A stretch of 64,000 bases of DNA from Trichobilharzia szidati (Eukaryota > Platyhelminthes > Trematoda > Strigeidida > Schistosomatidae): positions 83,508,793-83,572,792 of the forward strand of contig OX235273.1 of the NCBI GenBank assembly GCA_944472155.2, in the 5' to 3' direction. The notes under the pieces are model-generated. The model saw nothing but the letters and a program-made list of their open reading frames with translations. It was not told where the DNA came from and did not search any database. The translations under genes and the position numbers were made by a program. Each line of letters begins with the position of its first letter. The stretch's first letter is position 1. This document shows positions 12,901-25,694 of this stretch, piece after piece.

Positions 12901-15900
12901 TGTAATGAAAAACAGGTGGGAGTAAGGCTATATGAAGATGTTTGCTAACTACCTTTCCACACATTCAGCCACAAATACCCCTGATCTCACAAGATTTCAT
13001 GATGACTTTCGAGAGGAAAATCCCTTGAAAGCTAATAATAAATTGATAGAAGTCACGATCCATGATAAAAATACTCAACACATAATTATTAATTTTAGTG
13101 TAACTGAATAATCTTTTACCTCCACTACATATTTTCTCCACTTAAAGGTAAACTAAATAGGTGGAAGAGTGTGTATATCACTGGAGTTGATCACACAGTC
13201 ACCAGTGACGCTGCGTGTAGCCCTGAATTGAGTGTTGATTCTCTTCACGATTGTACTAGTGCCAATTCTCTAAAGTGTTCTAGTGTCCATGGTGGTAAAA
13301 TATGTTTCATCGAAATACTCCATTCCATTCATTTTAATGCTGAATTCATTGAAAATTACATGTGAAAATCACCACTAACATCCTACAGGTAAATATTACG
13401 TCCAATATCAGGTAATTAGATTTTCATGAAAACTATGGAGAGTGAGCTGTGGTTAGGCGAAAACTTCCGTCTGCTTGATTTATTCCTGAATCCATCAGAT
13501 GCATGGAGAATGGTGGAATAACTTTGTGCCAGTTAACACTAATGATACTCACATACCAACTATTTCAATATCTTTCTCAAACCGATATGGGGATTTCTAA
13601 CAGCTGTCTCATCTGTGTTTCAAATGATGCAGTCACCGAGCCGATTTCATATCAGTTAATTCGTGTTTCCATACCGGTCAGGTGGATTGTCCTCTACACC
13701 AACACAGGGCATAACCCTAAAAGTAGTTGTATGTACATGTTTTGAATGAACCAAGTTGAGCAACAGACTGGTTGGCTTCAGCTAGCACCAAGTTGACCAG
13801 ACTATAGCTCACCAGAGGGATGGCGTACTGAACATATAACTGTCAATACAGATACACTGTACACATTCAATAAAGCTGGTTGAAGACAACGGCAGTTCAA
13901 TAATAGACCAGCCAGTCCCATCAAGCTCAACAAGAATGAGTATGATCAGTTCAAGTACAGGAGAGTGATCGGAGTATTGCCTGGGGGTGAAAATGACTAT
14001 TACTTTCGGGAGTAGTCAAACATTTACACGTGATTCGCGTCATTCTAGACTGGTACAGAAAATTAGGTATGACAAATTGCACACGATAACATTCTGTCAA
14101 ATAAACAATGTTAGGTATAAAACAGCTTACTGTGGATATACATCAGTTTGTCTTGACCAAGATCCGACGAGTGGTGAACGAAATGAGAGATCTTATTGCG
14201 CCGACATTTTCATAATATTTGCAACAATTTGGATTCTCAGTGAAGATACTTGGTGCGTTGTTGACAAATGTGTGATCGAAGTCACTACTCTTGCACTTAC
14301 CAATAAACAGAGTGAACAACTTCACAATATACAGTGATTAACAAGCACTAGGGATTTGGAAGTTAAATGAACATCTTCTGTTCCACTCAAATTCCTCTTT
14401 AATTTCCACCTCAATTTTTATGATATTGATTACTGCGATATAATTGAAAACCAACGTGAGAAATGTGTAGTCTTTATACCAAGAAGCAAGACAACACATT
14501 CTCTACATATCGGACCCTGAACATGTTTACTGTAACATTTGATAATGTGTCCTTGAACATCAGCAGAAAGGAATAAGTAATCAGCTAGCTACGCAAGCAT
14601 CGTCAGTAGTCAATTCATAATAATAATCAACTCGTTGAAATAGTTCGTGGAAGATGCAATATTATCTGTACTAGACCGACACACTCAACTAACTACAAAT
14701 GTCCAAACACTTCACTTTGTGATATCACCTATGTAGTAATAGAACATAAATGTTTATATGGACATAATACGGCCATTCAGTCAGTCACTGCCTGTGCCAC
14801 TGCGTTTATAGTGGGATCCCATGTTTGACAGTGGACTAGTATTATTGTGTGGTGTTTGAGTGGATGTTCTCCGTATGCAATCTCAGGGAAATCGGCTTCG
14901 TCTTCTGATGGAGATAAAGTGTCAACCAACAAATTTCCTTCCAGAAACTGGATACATTTCTCCCTCTTCATGATTCTAAATGGAGTCAGAGAGATAATTT
15001 CATAAGAATAAAATGGTTCCATCATTGAGTTTGTCGGCTTCTCATTTTCTGTTTACAGCCTAAAGAAACTACTAGACTTATGTATAGAACAATTTTAACA
15101 TGCTTACACATTTTCTATAGATGGTTTGTAATTATTAGATTTCTTTTTACGAGTTGATCACGGATTGATATCAGTTAGAGAACCAATGAAATGTTGCATG
15201 ATGTCAGTTGACAGGATGCTCCGAACTGAATGAACAGTGTTCAGTAAATTAAACATATCTAGTTGTTTCCCAGAGATTTCAAGTTCGAACAAAGTTATGG
15301 TATGCATGCAATGATGAAGGAGTTGTGTGATAAAGACAAGAGGTGAGTAAGCTGTTGGGTAGCTAATAAAATGAGTAATAACATAATGAATTCATAATAA
15401 AAGTCTCAGAGTTATACCATATCAAAGGAGGGTGACGTTAAAGCCAAAGACTAGATAATCAAGTTAATGAGAGAATATTGAGGTCCAGTTGTCAGGGCGA
15501 GAATAGATTGATAACTGCTTCTGTCTGAACAAATAAATCCTGCTTCAGATATTTGATAGGGATTGCTTCACCAAACTGGAGGAGTATTGAGCTATTTTGT
15601 CTGCTTATAATTTTAAAGAGGTGGAAATTATGAAGACGCATTCTTAGAGACCTATTATATAACACAACTATAATTCCCACCTAGGCCTGCTACTGTCCTC
15701 GATCGCCATAGTGCCTAGTTATCACTTTCGACATATAACTCTTGACCTAGTAGATGAGCTCTGCATTAATCTAACGTACACATCATCTCTAAACATTCAT
15801 TGTCGACCGCTGAATACTGTCCTTCCCTATATGTTAGCGGATGACTGACACATTAGACAAATCAGTCAATCCTGGGCTCGTGTTCTATGGTCACCTGCAC

Positions 15901-16650
15901 TCATAAATACAGTGAAATGTTTTCCAGGTACAGGCAGTTTGAACTTAATTCTCTGGAAATGTGAATGCTGTTAATAACAGTCAAATATACTCTCCGAGTC
16001 TTCTGACCAGAAAAATATGGAATGACCTTGTGGTCTGTAATACCACAATTTCCTTCTCTAATCCCTGACTGGAATGTTCTTCATTGTCAACATTTTGTCA
16101 GGTGAAGATTTTCTCCGACCGTTTCCCATTTCATGTTCTATCAGCTCCTGCACGTCATCAAACTATGTAGTGGTTTTGTATCCCTTCACAGACATCCTCA
16201 CTCCTCACTGTTTGCTGACCTGTGAGCTTGCACTTTCGTCTCTCACAGAAGCAGTGACAGCAATTGCAGCGAAAGTACACGATAGAAGAATTATTCATTT
16301 CACGAAATGATGAACAGTGACATCAGAATACAAAGACCATACGTTAAAATTTCATTTTCCGAACTTCATTCTATTAAGTTTCGCTTGTTCTACGCGATAT
16401 ACTATCGGTGAATTCTTGTCGGTAGAACATAAAGTAGCTTCTGGAATAATGATCACACAACACCGAACGCTGAAAACGATTCAAACTATTAAGTGTGAAC
16501 ATGTTTGGTTGATGAATACTGTCAGACATTCAAGGTTGACATTATTTGATCAACCGATTGCACTCAAAGTTAGTGCTAACCAATAATAAGACACACTACT
16601 TCATGAACACAATGTTTTACAATAAGCCTGAGTTCATTTCTCATCTTTCC
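12900..16650. other. Non-coding DNA, end of copy A and unique flank
   Basis: No recognisable gene. Open frames such as 13987-14337 (plus) and 14777-15025 (minus) have no domain I recognise, and the first spans a copy-specific deletion junction at about 13986-14015. Similarity to copy B can be followed to 14168, where the window end prevents further comparison. Confidence 0.45.
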
Positions 16651-16667
16651 TTCAATATATTTCAATT

Positions 16668-19265
16668 TTTGTGTTCAACGTTATATTACTTGCCATTAGT
16701 AAGTAGACGAAATATATTTTCCAACTTCTTAAAGACGGATTAGCTTGCGATCGAAATTTAACCCACCTGATGTATTCGGACTCTATTTGGTGTATGGTGA
16801 TTAATTTTTTGTAGTTGAACATTATCTGCTCTGTACACTTTATTTGTGTACTCGTTACTGTTGAACAATGTTTATTCCCATCCCTTTATTCCGTGTCTGG
16901 CATTCACAAGCTGTTTAAATAACACGTGGATCGCCTTTGACACAGCTCTGCTGTTTTCACTTATTGAGCTTGACCTTGACGCGCTGTTCGAATTTTGTGT
17001 TACATTACTTAGTTACACAAAATTCTCATTTCTGTGGTGTTTGTGGCCAGGAGTTTGCAGAAATTAATGTAATTCGTTTATCTTCGAACACTGATTCTGT
17101 GGATATAATCTTGTTGACTATTAATACCCATAAGTAACTGTCGGCCATTTTGTGATTGTTAAACACTAACTAAGAACGATAATCGAATGCATTATTGGAT
17201 TTGTATGCCCAAGTTGGCCCTAGTCGGTTTGTCTCTGGTTTTCATGTCAAACACTAAGCAGCATCATCCTGGAGAAAATCAAACACACTTTGGATGAAAA
17301 ACTCCGACTGGAACAGGCTGGATTCAGGAGAAACAAGTCATGCATCGATCAAATCACAACACTACGAATCATAATTGAACAGAGCTCCCTACATCAAGTC
17401 CATTGACTTTGAAAAGGCCTTTGACAGCGTCGATCCAGAGGTGATTTGGAAACTATTTCGCTACTATGGCATTCCGCCAACAATTCAATACCTCATCCAA
17501 CAGTTGTACGATAATGCTGCATGCTAAGTAATCCACGACGGGAAGCTCATGTAATCCTTCGAAGTGAAGAGAGACGTATGACAAGCTGGCTGTCTACTGT
17601 CACCAATGATTTTCCTGATTGCGGTAGACCGGGTAATGTGACAGACAGCGAGCATGGAGGAAACTGGCATAAAATGGGCCCACATAAAATACGTGGAGGA
17701 TATGAACTTCGCCGATGATGGTATTTGTTTGGTTTCTCACAAATTGGAAGATATGCAAGTGAAAAGCAACAAGTTGGCATAAGAAGCATCAAAGATAGGC
17801 CTTCAGGTGATCATAGAGAAAACAGGGGTTGATGATGAAGATTCCTGCCCAACGGCAACAGCAACAACAACGGAAAACAGTCAGCATAAATGGGAGAAAT
17901 CTGAAAGAAGCAACCTTCTTTACCTACCTGGCAAGCATTGTTTCAGCTATGAGCAGGACTGACGAGGATATCAAACCGGGGATCAGGAAAGCAATGCAAG
18001 CTTTCATTGCTTTCAAGTCTGCGTGGAGGTCGACAGCACTAATCTGCATGAAAAATAAGATCCGGATTTTAAAATCTAATGTGAAGTCAGGGCTACTATA
18101 CGAATCAGAGACTTGGCGCCACGTCACAAAGGACACTTCATGCAAACTACAGACCTTCATCAACAGCTGTCTTCACTCAATACTCAACATCAGATGACCG
18201 GCCAGAAAAAGTCACCGAGAGGGATCTCTAGGAACGAGCCAAATTGGAAACAGATGTGCAGCAAATATGTAGAAAAAAATGGAGGTTGATTGTGCATACT
18301 CTGAGAAAACCATCAACACAGGCTTTCGAGTGGAGCCCGAAAGGGAAGCGGCGAGTTAGTCGTCAGTGAGAGGGTTACACGGAGGAGGTCATGTGAAGAG
18401 GAGGTGAAAGCATGTGGGCAGACGTAGAGTCAGGTGAAAAGGAATGCAGAGAACTGAACGAAATGGAGACGCTTGGCAGAAGCCCTCTGCTCCTCTAGGA
18501 ACTAAGGGAAACAATAATAATTGATGAAAATATATAGGGTACTGTGAATTTCTTCGAAAAGGAATTCGAGATGATCATCCAGCGATTACTAAAACCAGAC
18601 TTTGAGTGAGGCCTAAAATCCGAATACATAAGATTTGTGCAAAATGCGGTACTATATAAAAAATAAAGTATGAAATGTAATATACAAATCTCAATTGTGA
18701 CATGTCTCTGACTGAATGCTGCCAAAAGCAGAGTAAGTGTTTGTCAATAACTATCGTTATTAGTTAGTGTTTAACAATCACAAAATGGCCGACAGTTAGT
18801 TATGGGTATTAATAGTCAACAAGATTATATCCACAGAATCAGTGTTCGAAGATAAACGAATTACATTAATTTCTGCAAATTCCTGGCCACAAACACCACA
18901 GAAATGAGAATTTTGTGTAACTAAGTAATGTAACACAAAATTCGAACAGCGCGTCAAGGTCAAGCTCAATAAGTGAAAACAGCAGAGCTGTGTCAAAGGT
19001 GATCCACGTGTTATTTAAACAGCTTGTGAATGCCAGACACGGAATAAAGGGATGGGAATAAACATTGTTCAACAGTAACGAGTACACAAATAAAGTGTAC
19101 AGAGCAGATAATGTTCAACTACAAAAAATTAATCACCATACACCAAATAGAGTCCGAATACATCAGGTGGGTTAAATTTCGATCGCAAACTAATCCGTCT
19201 TTAAGAAGTAGGAAAATATATTTCGTCTACTTACTAATGGCAAGTAGTATAATTTTGAACAGAAA
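16668..19265. repeat. Long inverted repeat (16668-17178 / 18755-19265) around an RTE fragment
   Basis: The two ~510-bp arms are reverse complements with only scattered differences. The same small open frame (MTQLCCFHLL start) therefore appears at 16937-17137 plus and 18796-18996 minus. The interior (17179-18754) holds an RTE 3' fragment. The edges fade gradually on the outside and sharply inside. No target-site duplication could be identified. Confidence 0.85.
17240..18530 (+). mobile_element. RTE/SR2-like non-LTR retrotransposon fragment, degenerate
   Basis: Plus-strand translation in shifting frames gives RT blocks of the RTE clade in the right order: LEQAGFRRNKSCIDQITTLR, FEKAFDSVDPEVIWKLF, LLSPMIFLIAVD, MNFADDGICLVSH (catalytic F-A-D-D), then FFTYLASIVS, GLLYESETW and INSCLHSILNI. 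It ends with the GKRRV region and the typical short AT-rich tail near 18520. Many stops and shifts show it is dead. It is 5' truncated and lies entirely between the arms of the surrounding inverted repeat. Confidence 0.85.
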
Positions 19266-19589
19266 TGAAAGAATTTCAATGGACAGTAATATAATAATTA
19301 GCAGGTACATACCCTGATTACGATTAGCTTCAATCTTTTGAAATATATATCATGTAGGTATTATGAAGAGATTGACACGTGCGGCATATTTTGGCTTCAC
19401 GGTACCGCAAAATGCAACAGTTAACATCAAAAAACCGATAATTACCTGAGGGTAACCGCCAAGCAAATTAAAACTAAAATGTTTGTGATTATAATCGTAG
19501 TTAAATGTCAACTGGCGAAGCAAATTAATGTCATATATAGAATAATTCATAGGATTTATAGAACTTGAATAAGGTGTGCAATTATAAGA

Positions 19590-21233
19590 TTAGTAGACTA
19601 ATCGAAAAAATAAAAACGTTACGTAATATTGTGTGAAATTTAATAGCATAGAATTTAATGTTGCATAAAGGAATTGATTTAGAATGACAAGTGGAACAAG
19701 TGAAATAATACCGGGAAAAATTAAAAGTGATAGTAGTAATAGTAACAGTTGACTTAATAGAGAAGAGTATACAAATTGAATAGACAAATGGAAAAATGAA
19801 AAATTGGTGGAGCTAAAATATGATTGGGGATTACCATACTTTAGCATACAGGGATTAAGACCATGAAAGTTGGAGGGGTTGAACGAACTTTTTCTGTACA
19901 CAGAGATCTGACTTTTCTGTTTCGATAGCCAAAGCTTCAGCAAAACAGATGAGTTGGGTACGTGGGGATTTGGGTAAATCACTCTTTGCTTTGTAGATGA
20001 CTTTGAAGGCGGAGGCTATAGAGATAGGGTGATCATTATCGACCAGATGTTCAATGATCGCGCTTCTTATTGCTCCACTTCCACCTTTTCGTAACCATAG
20101 AGGATAGTGTTCTTGCACCCTCTTGGACAAAACTCGTGTCGAACGACCGATATACCTAGCTCCACACGAGCAGGTGAATTGATAAACACACATAGAGTTG
20201 GTCAACAGCGGGATCTTGTCCTTCAGGTTATTGAGCAGCAATGGTCGACTAGTAAAGGCTATTCTCAGGGATGCAGCAGGGAATGTTCTTCTCAGGGACT
20301 GTGATATCCTTCGTTTCATGATATCGGAAGCTAAGTCCCCTTTGAATTCCAAGCTCATGTAAAGTATCTTCTTGGGTACGGTTGTTAAGTCACGTTTTTT
20401 AGGATTTGAATGTATATTCTTATCTATAAAATGTGGTGGAAATCCATTTTCTATTAGGATTTTCCTCAAGATGTATAACTCATCTTCCACAGTATCAGGG
20501 CTACATATGCGCCGAATACGAGTTGCAAGTGACCGGATCAGGTTACGTTTTCGACCAATGGGTACCCAGCTGTAGAAATTTGTCAGTTGGCCATTCCATG
20601 ACAGCTTACGATAAATCGATCTTTTCAGAGTTCCATCGGTCCTCCTTGATAAGTTCACATCGAGGAAATGAATGCTAGACTCGTTCTCCATTTCGAGTGT
20701 GAATTTTTTCGCCGGATGGCAACCATTAAATGCATCTAATATATTATTCAAGTTACAATCACTATTACAAATAATAAAGGTGTCATCTACATACCTTTTA
20801 TACATTTGAAAGCTTTGGATTATAGGCTTCAGTTGATCATTTTCTAGACTGGACATAAAGCAGTCTGCAAGGAGAGGACCCAAGGGAGAACCCATTGCAA
20901 TACCATCCTTCTGTCTGTAGATTGCTTCATTGAAAGTAAACTGTACATTCAATGTACAGCTCAGAAGTAGTTCTTTCAGATCTGTAGTGGGTATCCCTAT
21001 ATTCAATTTGTTGTCTTCTATATATTTGCATATAAAACATATAGTTTCTGTCAGTGGAACGTTCGTAAATAGTGATTCTACATCCAAAGACAACACATGT
21101 TTATTCGACGCATTTATATCCTGTATACATTGAACAAATTGGAAGGTGTCCCGAAGGGAATGATAAGATATCTGTTCCCTGACAGGTTTAAGAATTTCAG
21201 CTAGCCATCCAGCTACTGAATGATTTGTCCAAA
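19590..21233 (-). mobile_element. Penelope-like element with 413-codon open frame (RT plus GIY-YIG), 5' truncated
   Basis: The minus frame 21096-19855 is uninterrupted, and coding similarity extends upstream to about 21233 (FWTNHSVAGWL). It contains LSLDVESLFTNVPL, GIAMGSPLGP, KRYVDDTFII (catalytic YVDD), IHFLDVNLSRR, then the GIY-YIG domain (SMCVYQFTCSCG, ARYIGRSTR, RVQEH) and the C-terminal QKKFVQPLQLSWS. All active-site blocks look intact, but the N-terminal third of a PLE protein is absent. The 3' flank to about 19590 is AT-rich and partly resembles 39740-39910, so it is probably the element's 3' UTR. The open frame implies recent insertion. Confidence 0.88.
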
Positions 21234-21239
21234 ATACAG

Positions 21240-22890
21240 TAGTATATTACACATATATAATAAGTAGAATTTATACATTTCAGAATATGAGGTATTGAGT
21301 ATGTATGCCGTCAAACGCATTGTCGCTGTGTTTCAGTACAGAAACACGACAAAGCTGTACCCAGTACGTTATCCGCGTGGAAATACAAACAACACGCGAA
21401 TGAGGAGGATAAGTATCAAATGGATTCGAATAAACAGTGTTCAGTTCAACCATAAAAAGAGAATTATTCCACTCGTAACGGAACGTTTGACGATAAGTAG
21501 GATGAATTCCAATGCGAATCAATAACTGTGGTAAAGATGTAATAAAATGGCGATTTCAATATTATATCATGGTGGTTACTAGTGATGAGTAGTATAAAGT
21601 TCAACACAAATGAAATGGAGATAAAGACTATCTAACCTCTTCTCAGTGAACCATGATGAGGTTTGACGAGCTTGCTAATTTAGAGGTCACAGTAATGAAC
21701 AGACAAGAAAGGAATCAAAAGTGTGTCAGTTTTATTTCTTTTACTACTGTAGAATTCCTAAGTTCTCACTTATTCACGACACCAGTGAATAATTTGTTTA
21801 TGGTAACTGCATGTCAGCCGTGTACGTGTACATTAAGAAGAGATAAAATGTTAAAACACATGCTTATCAAAATTTACACAAGGACGAGCTTCAGAATTTG
21901 CTGATATTTCGAGCAGATGTACTGCTCGTGATCCAACCAACTGTTGGACTTTTTTCAATTCATCAAAGAAACAGTATCACTGACAGTCATTTTGCTCTAA
22001 ATATCAGTAAAATCAAAACCATCGCATTCTCTGAATTGGTCTATTCCGCCATGCACGGACTTTTCACAGATATTATTTCTTATCAGTGGTTTATGAATGT
22101 ATAAGAACAGCTTATTCAATACAATGTAGCAGGGAAAAATATCAGTTATCAAGTATGAAGTTATAAATTAATTCACCATCAACGCGTAGAAATACTGCCA
22201 ACCTATCATTTACATTTATGTAGTGACATACGACACCTCACAAAAGCTACTAATAACATAAGATCTTTTCAGGTCACCAACTTGAATCGATAGGCTACCT
22301 TAATTTCCGTCAAAAATAATACATGAAATTTTCTCACTTTCTTTTGTTTAAACCATTCAAGCATATCCTGATTCTGCAAAATGAACTCGCGCATATGTTT
22401 TATTTACTTACAACCGGAAATCATGTATTTCTCGAAAGTGGTGGAGGAAGATTCCTTGCTAGAATTTGGATTTTTCTGCAGATCAGCACCACCGTGTCAC
22501 ATGGGATTCTGTCACTCGCAAGTCCGCTTAAAGATCTCTTACAAAGTGTGAGCCTTACTCAGTAAAATACTCTGGTAATATTTATAGTATGAAAAAATTT
22601 TCCTCTGAATAAGCCTACGTTAATAGTCATATTAAAATATGCTGTCAACAAAACACTTCTTAGTTAGTAGTGTCTGAATGCTATTTAGTTGAGTGAGACT
22701 TAAAGGAAGAAAATTCAAGAAGTGAGGTTAATTTCTGGACACTCGTGAAGCTCTCAGCACATATAATTTTGCACCATCGTATATCTGAAGTAATCTTATC
22801 TCCACAGTAAAATTAACAGTGGCGGGTGTAGAAAGTTCTTGTGATAAGAAAGATGTGGTATGGCATTATTATTACAGTTTCCTTAGATTA
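21240..22890. other. Non-coding DNA
   Basis: No domain or repeat was recognised. Short open frames at 21653-21904, 21898-22104 and 22323-22565 have no supporting features. Confidence 0.4.
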
Positions 22891-22899
22891 AGAGTGGGA

Positions 22900-23090
22900 A
22901 ATATGGCTTAAGCAAAGCACATCTCCATTTCACTCTGTTGTTCTGCAGTCTCTTTTCGATGGCTCCATGATTGAAGCAAAGCATCCATCTCCTTCTCACA
23001 CGATCTCCTCCATGTCAACCTCAGACACACATCCAAATCGTCGCTTCCCATTCACCTTCCGCTTGACTGCCTGTCATTTGCTGTCACTCA
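22900..23090 (-). mobile_element. RTE/SR2-like 3' end relic
   Basis: The minus strand resembles the 3' terminal coding and tail region of the RTE fragments at 17240-18530 and 31340-32300 (a KxxGEWE/RxxR-rich stretch, then a Trp-rich end and a short tail). It is heavily degenerate, and only the last ~60 codons plus the tail are discernible. Confidence 0.5.
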
Positions 23091-23139
23091 ACGGTCTGGT
23101 CAGCGTTCAATTCGCTATATAACTTCTGATTTATATGGA

Positions 23140-23860
23140 CGCATAGATGTTTTAAGAAAAACTGTGAGGAGCCTTTTCATTGACACTTAAGTCAAGAACT
23201 TTCACCACAATTATCAATTTTTCAAATATTCTCAAGCTCAAGTCTTCATGGGCAAACCATTCGATATCCACCTCAAAATACTCTTCGGTTGAAGTACACA
23301 CAAAAGTTGGATTTAGCGTTTCCAATATCCAGAAAACTGCTTCGTGATATTGCACCAGATGGACTAACAAGAATGATTTCACGACTGTATTTCTAGAAAG
23401 TCGAGTTTCATCATTGGTGGGCTAATCGAATTCTAAGATATTCTACTTCCAGGTATGAATGCACGAATCAACAATTAATAATTTATTGAATATATCAAAC
23501 ATTGAAACAGTAAAATTTATTGATGACTTCCTAAAAGTGATTTGTTGCTCGAATCTTGATTTATACAGTTCTCTTCCTTCCTCCTCATTTTTCGTACGAG
23601 TAATATAATTTGAAGATGTCTGAGACTGGTGTTGGACCATTCCCAGTGCACGTATTCTCAGCCGCTTCGGTAAATAGACCTCTAGCTTTCAATCTATGCA
23701 TCCAACCTTTGACACTCGATTTTAGGTCTGTCGTCTAATCCCGTCCCATTTTGTGGCTGTGTGTAACTGCACTCAGTGATGTAGCTGAGCCATTTATTAG
23801 ATTTATAATCTTATTAGGGTCAAGTGATCTGCATTTGGCTAGGTTTATGTGCAGATATAA
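23140..23860 (-). repeat. Inverted, diverged copy of part of the duplicated unit
   Basis: The minus strand 23382-23152 is open and contains KSFLLVHLVQYHEAVFWIL and TSTEEYFEVDIEW, the best preserved form of the segment also found near 4400, 47575 and 53400. Further along, 23640-23860 matches the reverse complement of about 3850-4020, so the order agrees with copy A read backwards. Bases just upstream of the open frame on the minus strand (AAATACAG) could be a splice acceptor. No product is recognised. Confidence 0.5.
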
Positions 23861-24032
23861 ATGACTCCATCCTATTACAACTTAAGAATTACCTTATGTT
23901 GAAGAAAGATGATTCGGTTACCGCATAAGAATCCGAGATCTTATAAATTATGGTTTAGTAATTTTTTGATAAAGCTGATAACATTCAATAGCCAAACGTC
24001 AGTCAAAACAGTATCATTTTGTTTTCCATTCA

Positions 24033-25694
24033 TTGAGAAATGCGAATAAAAATGACTACTATGACAAAAAAGCTTTGGAACATATCGAAGCAGGACCTTA
24101 CACATTAGTACCAGTAAACAAAATGTCTGGTACGATGAACAAAGTAAAAGCACAAGTATGCAATATACTTAGAGAATTGAAACCAAAACTAGGGAATTCA
24201 GTTTGGTTTTCAATAGCTCCTAAGACAAACACGGCCGCGAGATTTTATGGAAGGCCGAAAATACATAAAGTAGATGTTCCTTTAAGACCAATAATTGATT
24301 TTACCAATTCAGTAACATTTACTTTATCAAAATTCATATCACGAATACTGAAACCACTTCAATACAATATTCCTTCGAACATCAAAAACATTGAGGAATT
24401 TAAAAGAAAAGTAATGGACATAGTTATTGAAGAAGACGAAATTATGGCAAGTTTTGATATGGTTTCTTTATTTGCTAGTATTCCTATTTGTGATTCACTC
24501 GATATTATGAAATATGAACTTGTAAACAATCAAGAAGTATTAACTAAATCTTTATTATCAATAGATGAAGTTATAAAATGCTTAAAACTTTGTTTGGAAT
24601 CTACATATTTTACCTTTAAAGACAAACTATGCTGTCAAACAAATGGAGTTGCAATAGGTTCACCAGCATCTCCAATTGTAGCTAACCTATATATGAAAGC
24701 CCTAGAAAAGAAAGCATTGACAAGTTTTAGTTGTCATCCTAGAATTTGGTACAGATATGTAGATGACACATTTATCATCATAAAGAAAGCTGAAAAAGAA
24801 AGCTTTCTAACAGAAATTAACTTAATCTCAGAATATATTGAGTTTACTAATGAAATAGCATCGGCTGAGGGAACTCTGAACTTTCTTGATTGTCTTGTAA
24901 AAAGACAAACTGACGAAAAACTAAAGTTTACCATATACAGAAAGCCGACACATTCCAACAAGTATTTGAATTTCCAATCAGACCATCCAATAGGAATGAA
25001 AGTTTCGGTAGCTTTCAATCTCGTTAACAGAGCTAGAAACATTATAACAGATAATGACGATATGGAGAACGAGATATCCAACATAAAACAGATTTTGATT
25101 GGAAATGGTTATCCTGGAAAGCTACTAGGTAATATTATCAATAGAAAGCAGCATAAGGGAAAACAAAAAATTGAAAAATCCTGGCTATCGACGATAGCCA
25201 TCCCATACCGAAAGGACACTGCTGAACAACTTCAAAGACTATTTGCCTCATAAAATATTAAAGTCTATGTCAAACCTTCTAATTCTCTGGAGAAAGCGTT
25301 AGTGCATGTCAAAGATATAGTTCCCAGAATGTCACAAAGTAATTGTGTCTACAAGATAAAGTGTTCAGAATGTGATGCATGCTATATAGGGGAGAGCAGT
25401 AGGCAGGTGAAGGTCAGAGTGAATGAACATAGACTATGCACGAAACGTCCACCTAGAAATGAAGTAGAACTAAAAAGCCTAGAAGAAAGATCGGCTATAG
25501 CAATGCATGCTATAGACAGCGGACATAAGATTAATTTCGACAATGTCGAAATTCTTGGAAGAGGATTTCATTCACATAAAGAAAGATTGACTTCTGAAGC
25601 CTTGCACATCTTAACCACATCGAATGCAGTGAATAGGAAAGAAGGGATAGACTTATCACCTATATGGCAAACTCTTATGAAGCAAGACAAATGA
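24033..25694 (+). mobile_element. Penelope-like element, nearly intact RT and GIY-YIG coding region with one TAA
   Basis: The frame 24033-25253 (406 codons) holds YTLVPVNKM, FYGRPKIHK with LRPIIDF, MASFDMVSLFASIP, NGVAIGSPASPI and WYRYVDDTFIII, the YVDD metal-binding site. It continues with LNFLDCLVKRQT, IYRKPTHSNKYL and the IGNGYP block. A single TAA (25251-25253) interrupts the frame, which then continues in phase (IKVYVKPSNSLEK) into the endonuclease: NCVYKIKCSECDACYIGESS, VRVNEH, AIAMHAIDSGHKI, ending at 25694. Only one lesion is visible. The N-terminal part before NKNDYYDKKAL is missing. It belongs to a different PLE family from the element at 19855-21233. A hammerhead-like motif lies about 330 bases downstream. 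Confidence 0.9.

Larger units (their letters stand above)
1834..14168 (+). repeat. Segmental duplication copy A
   Basis: Sequence from about 1834 matches copy B from about 50810 in the same orientation and order. In the stretches compared by eye there are only a few differences per hundred bases. The match includes the CR1/jockey-like element, PLE relics and the non-coding DNA between them. Copy A ends, for this window, opposite the last base of the window (14168 matches 64000), so the true end is unknown. Copy A lacks the composite insert found in B at about 59900-60258 and lacks a ~540-bp stretch present in B at 63309-63848. Confidence 0.95.

Noticed and set aside
14777..15025. 82-codon minus frame with an acidic stretch
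   Set aside because: No recognised family and no conservation to test in this window.
16937..17137. 66-codon open frame repeated in the inverted arms as a possible gene
   Set aside because: Its repetition is explained by the inverted repeat; no domain, and both copies lie in transposon-like DNA.
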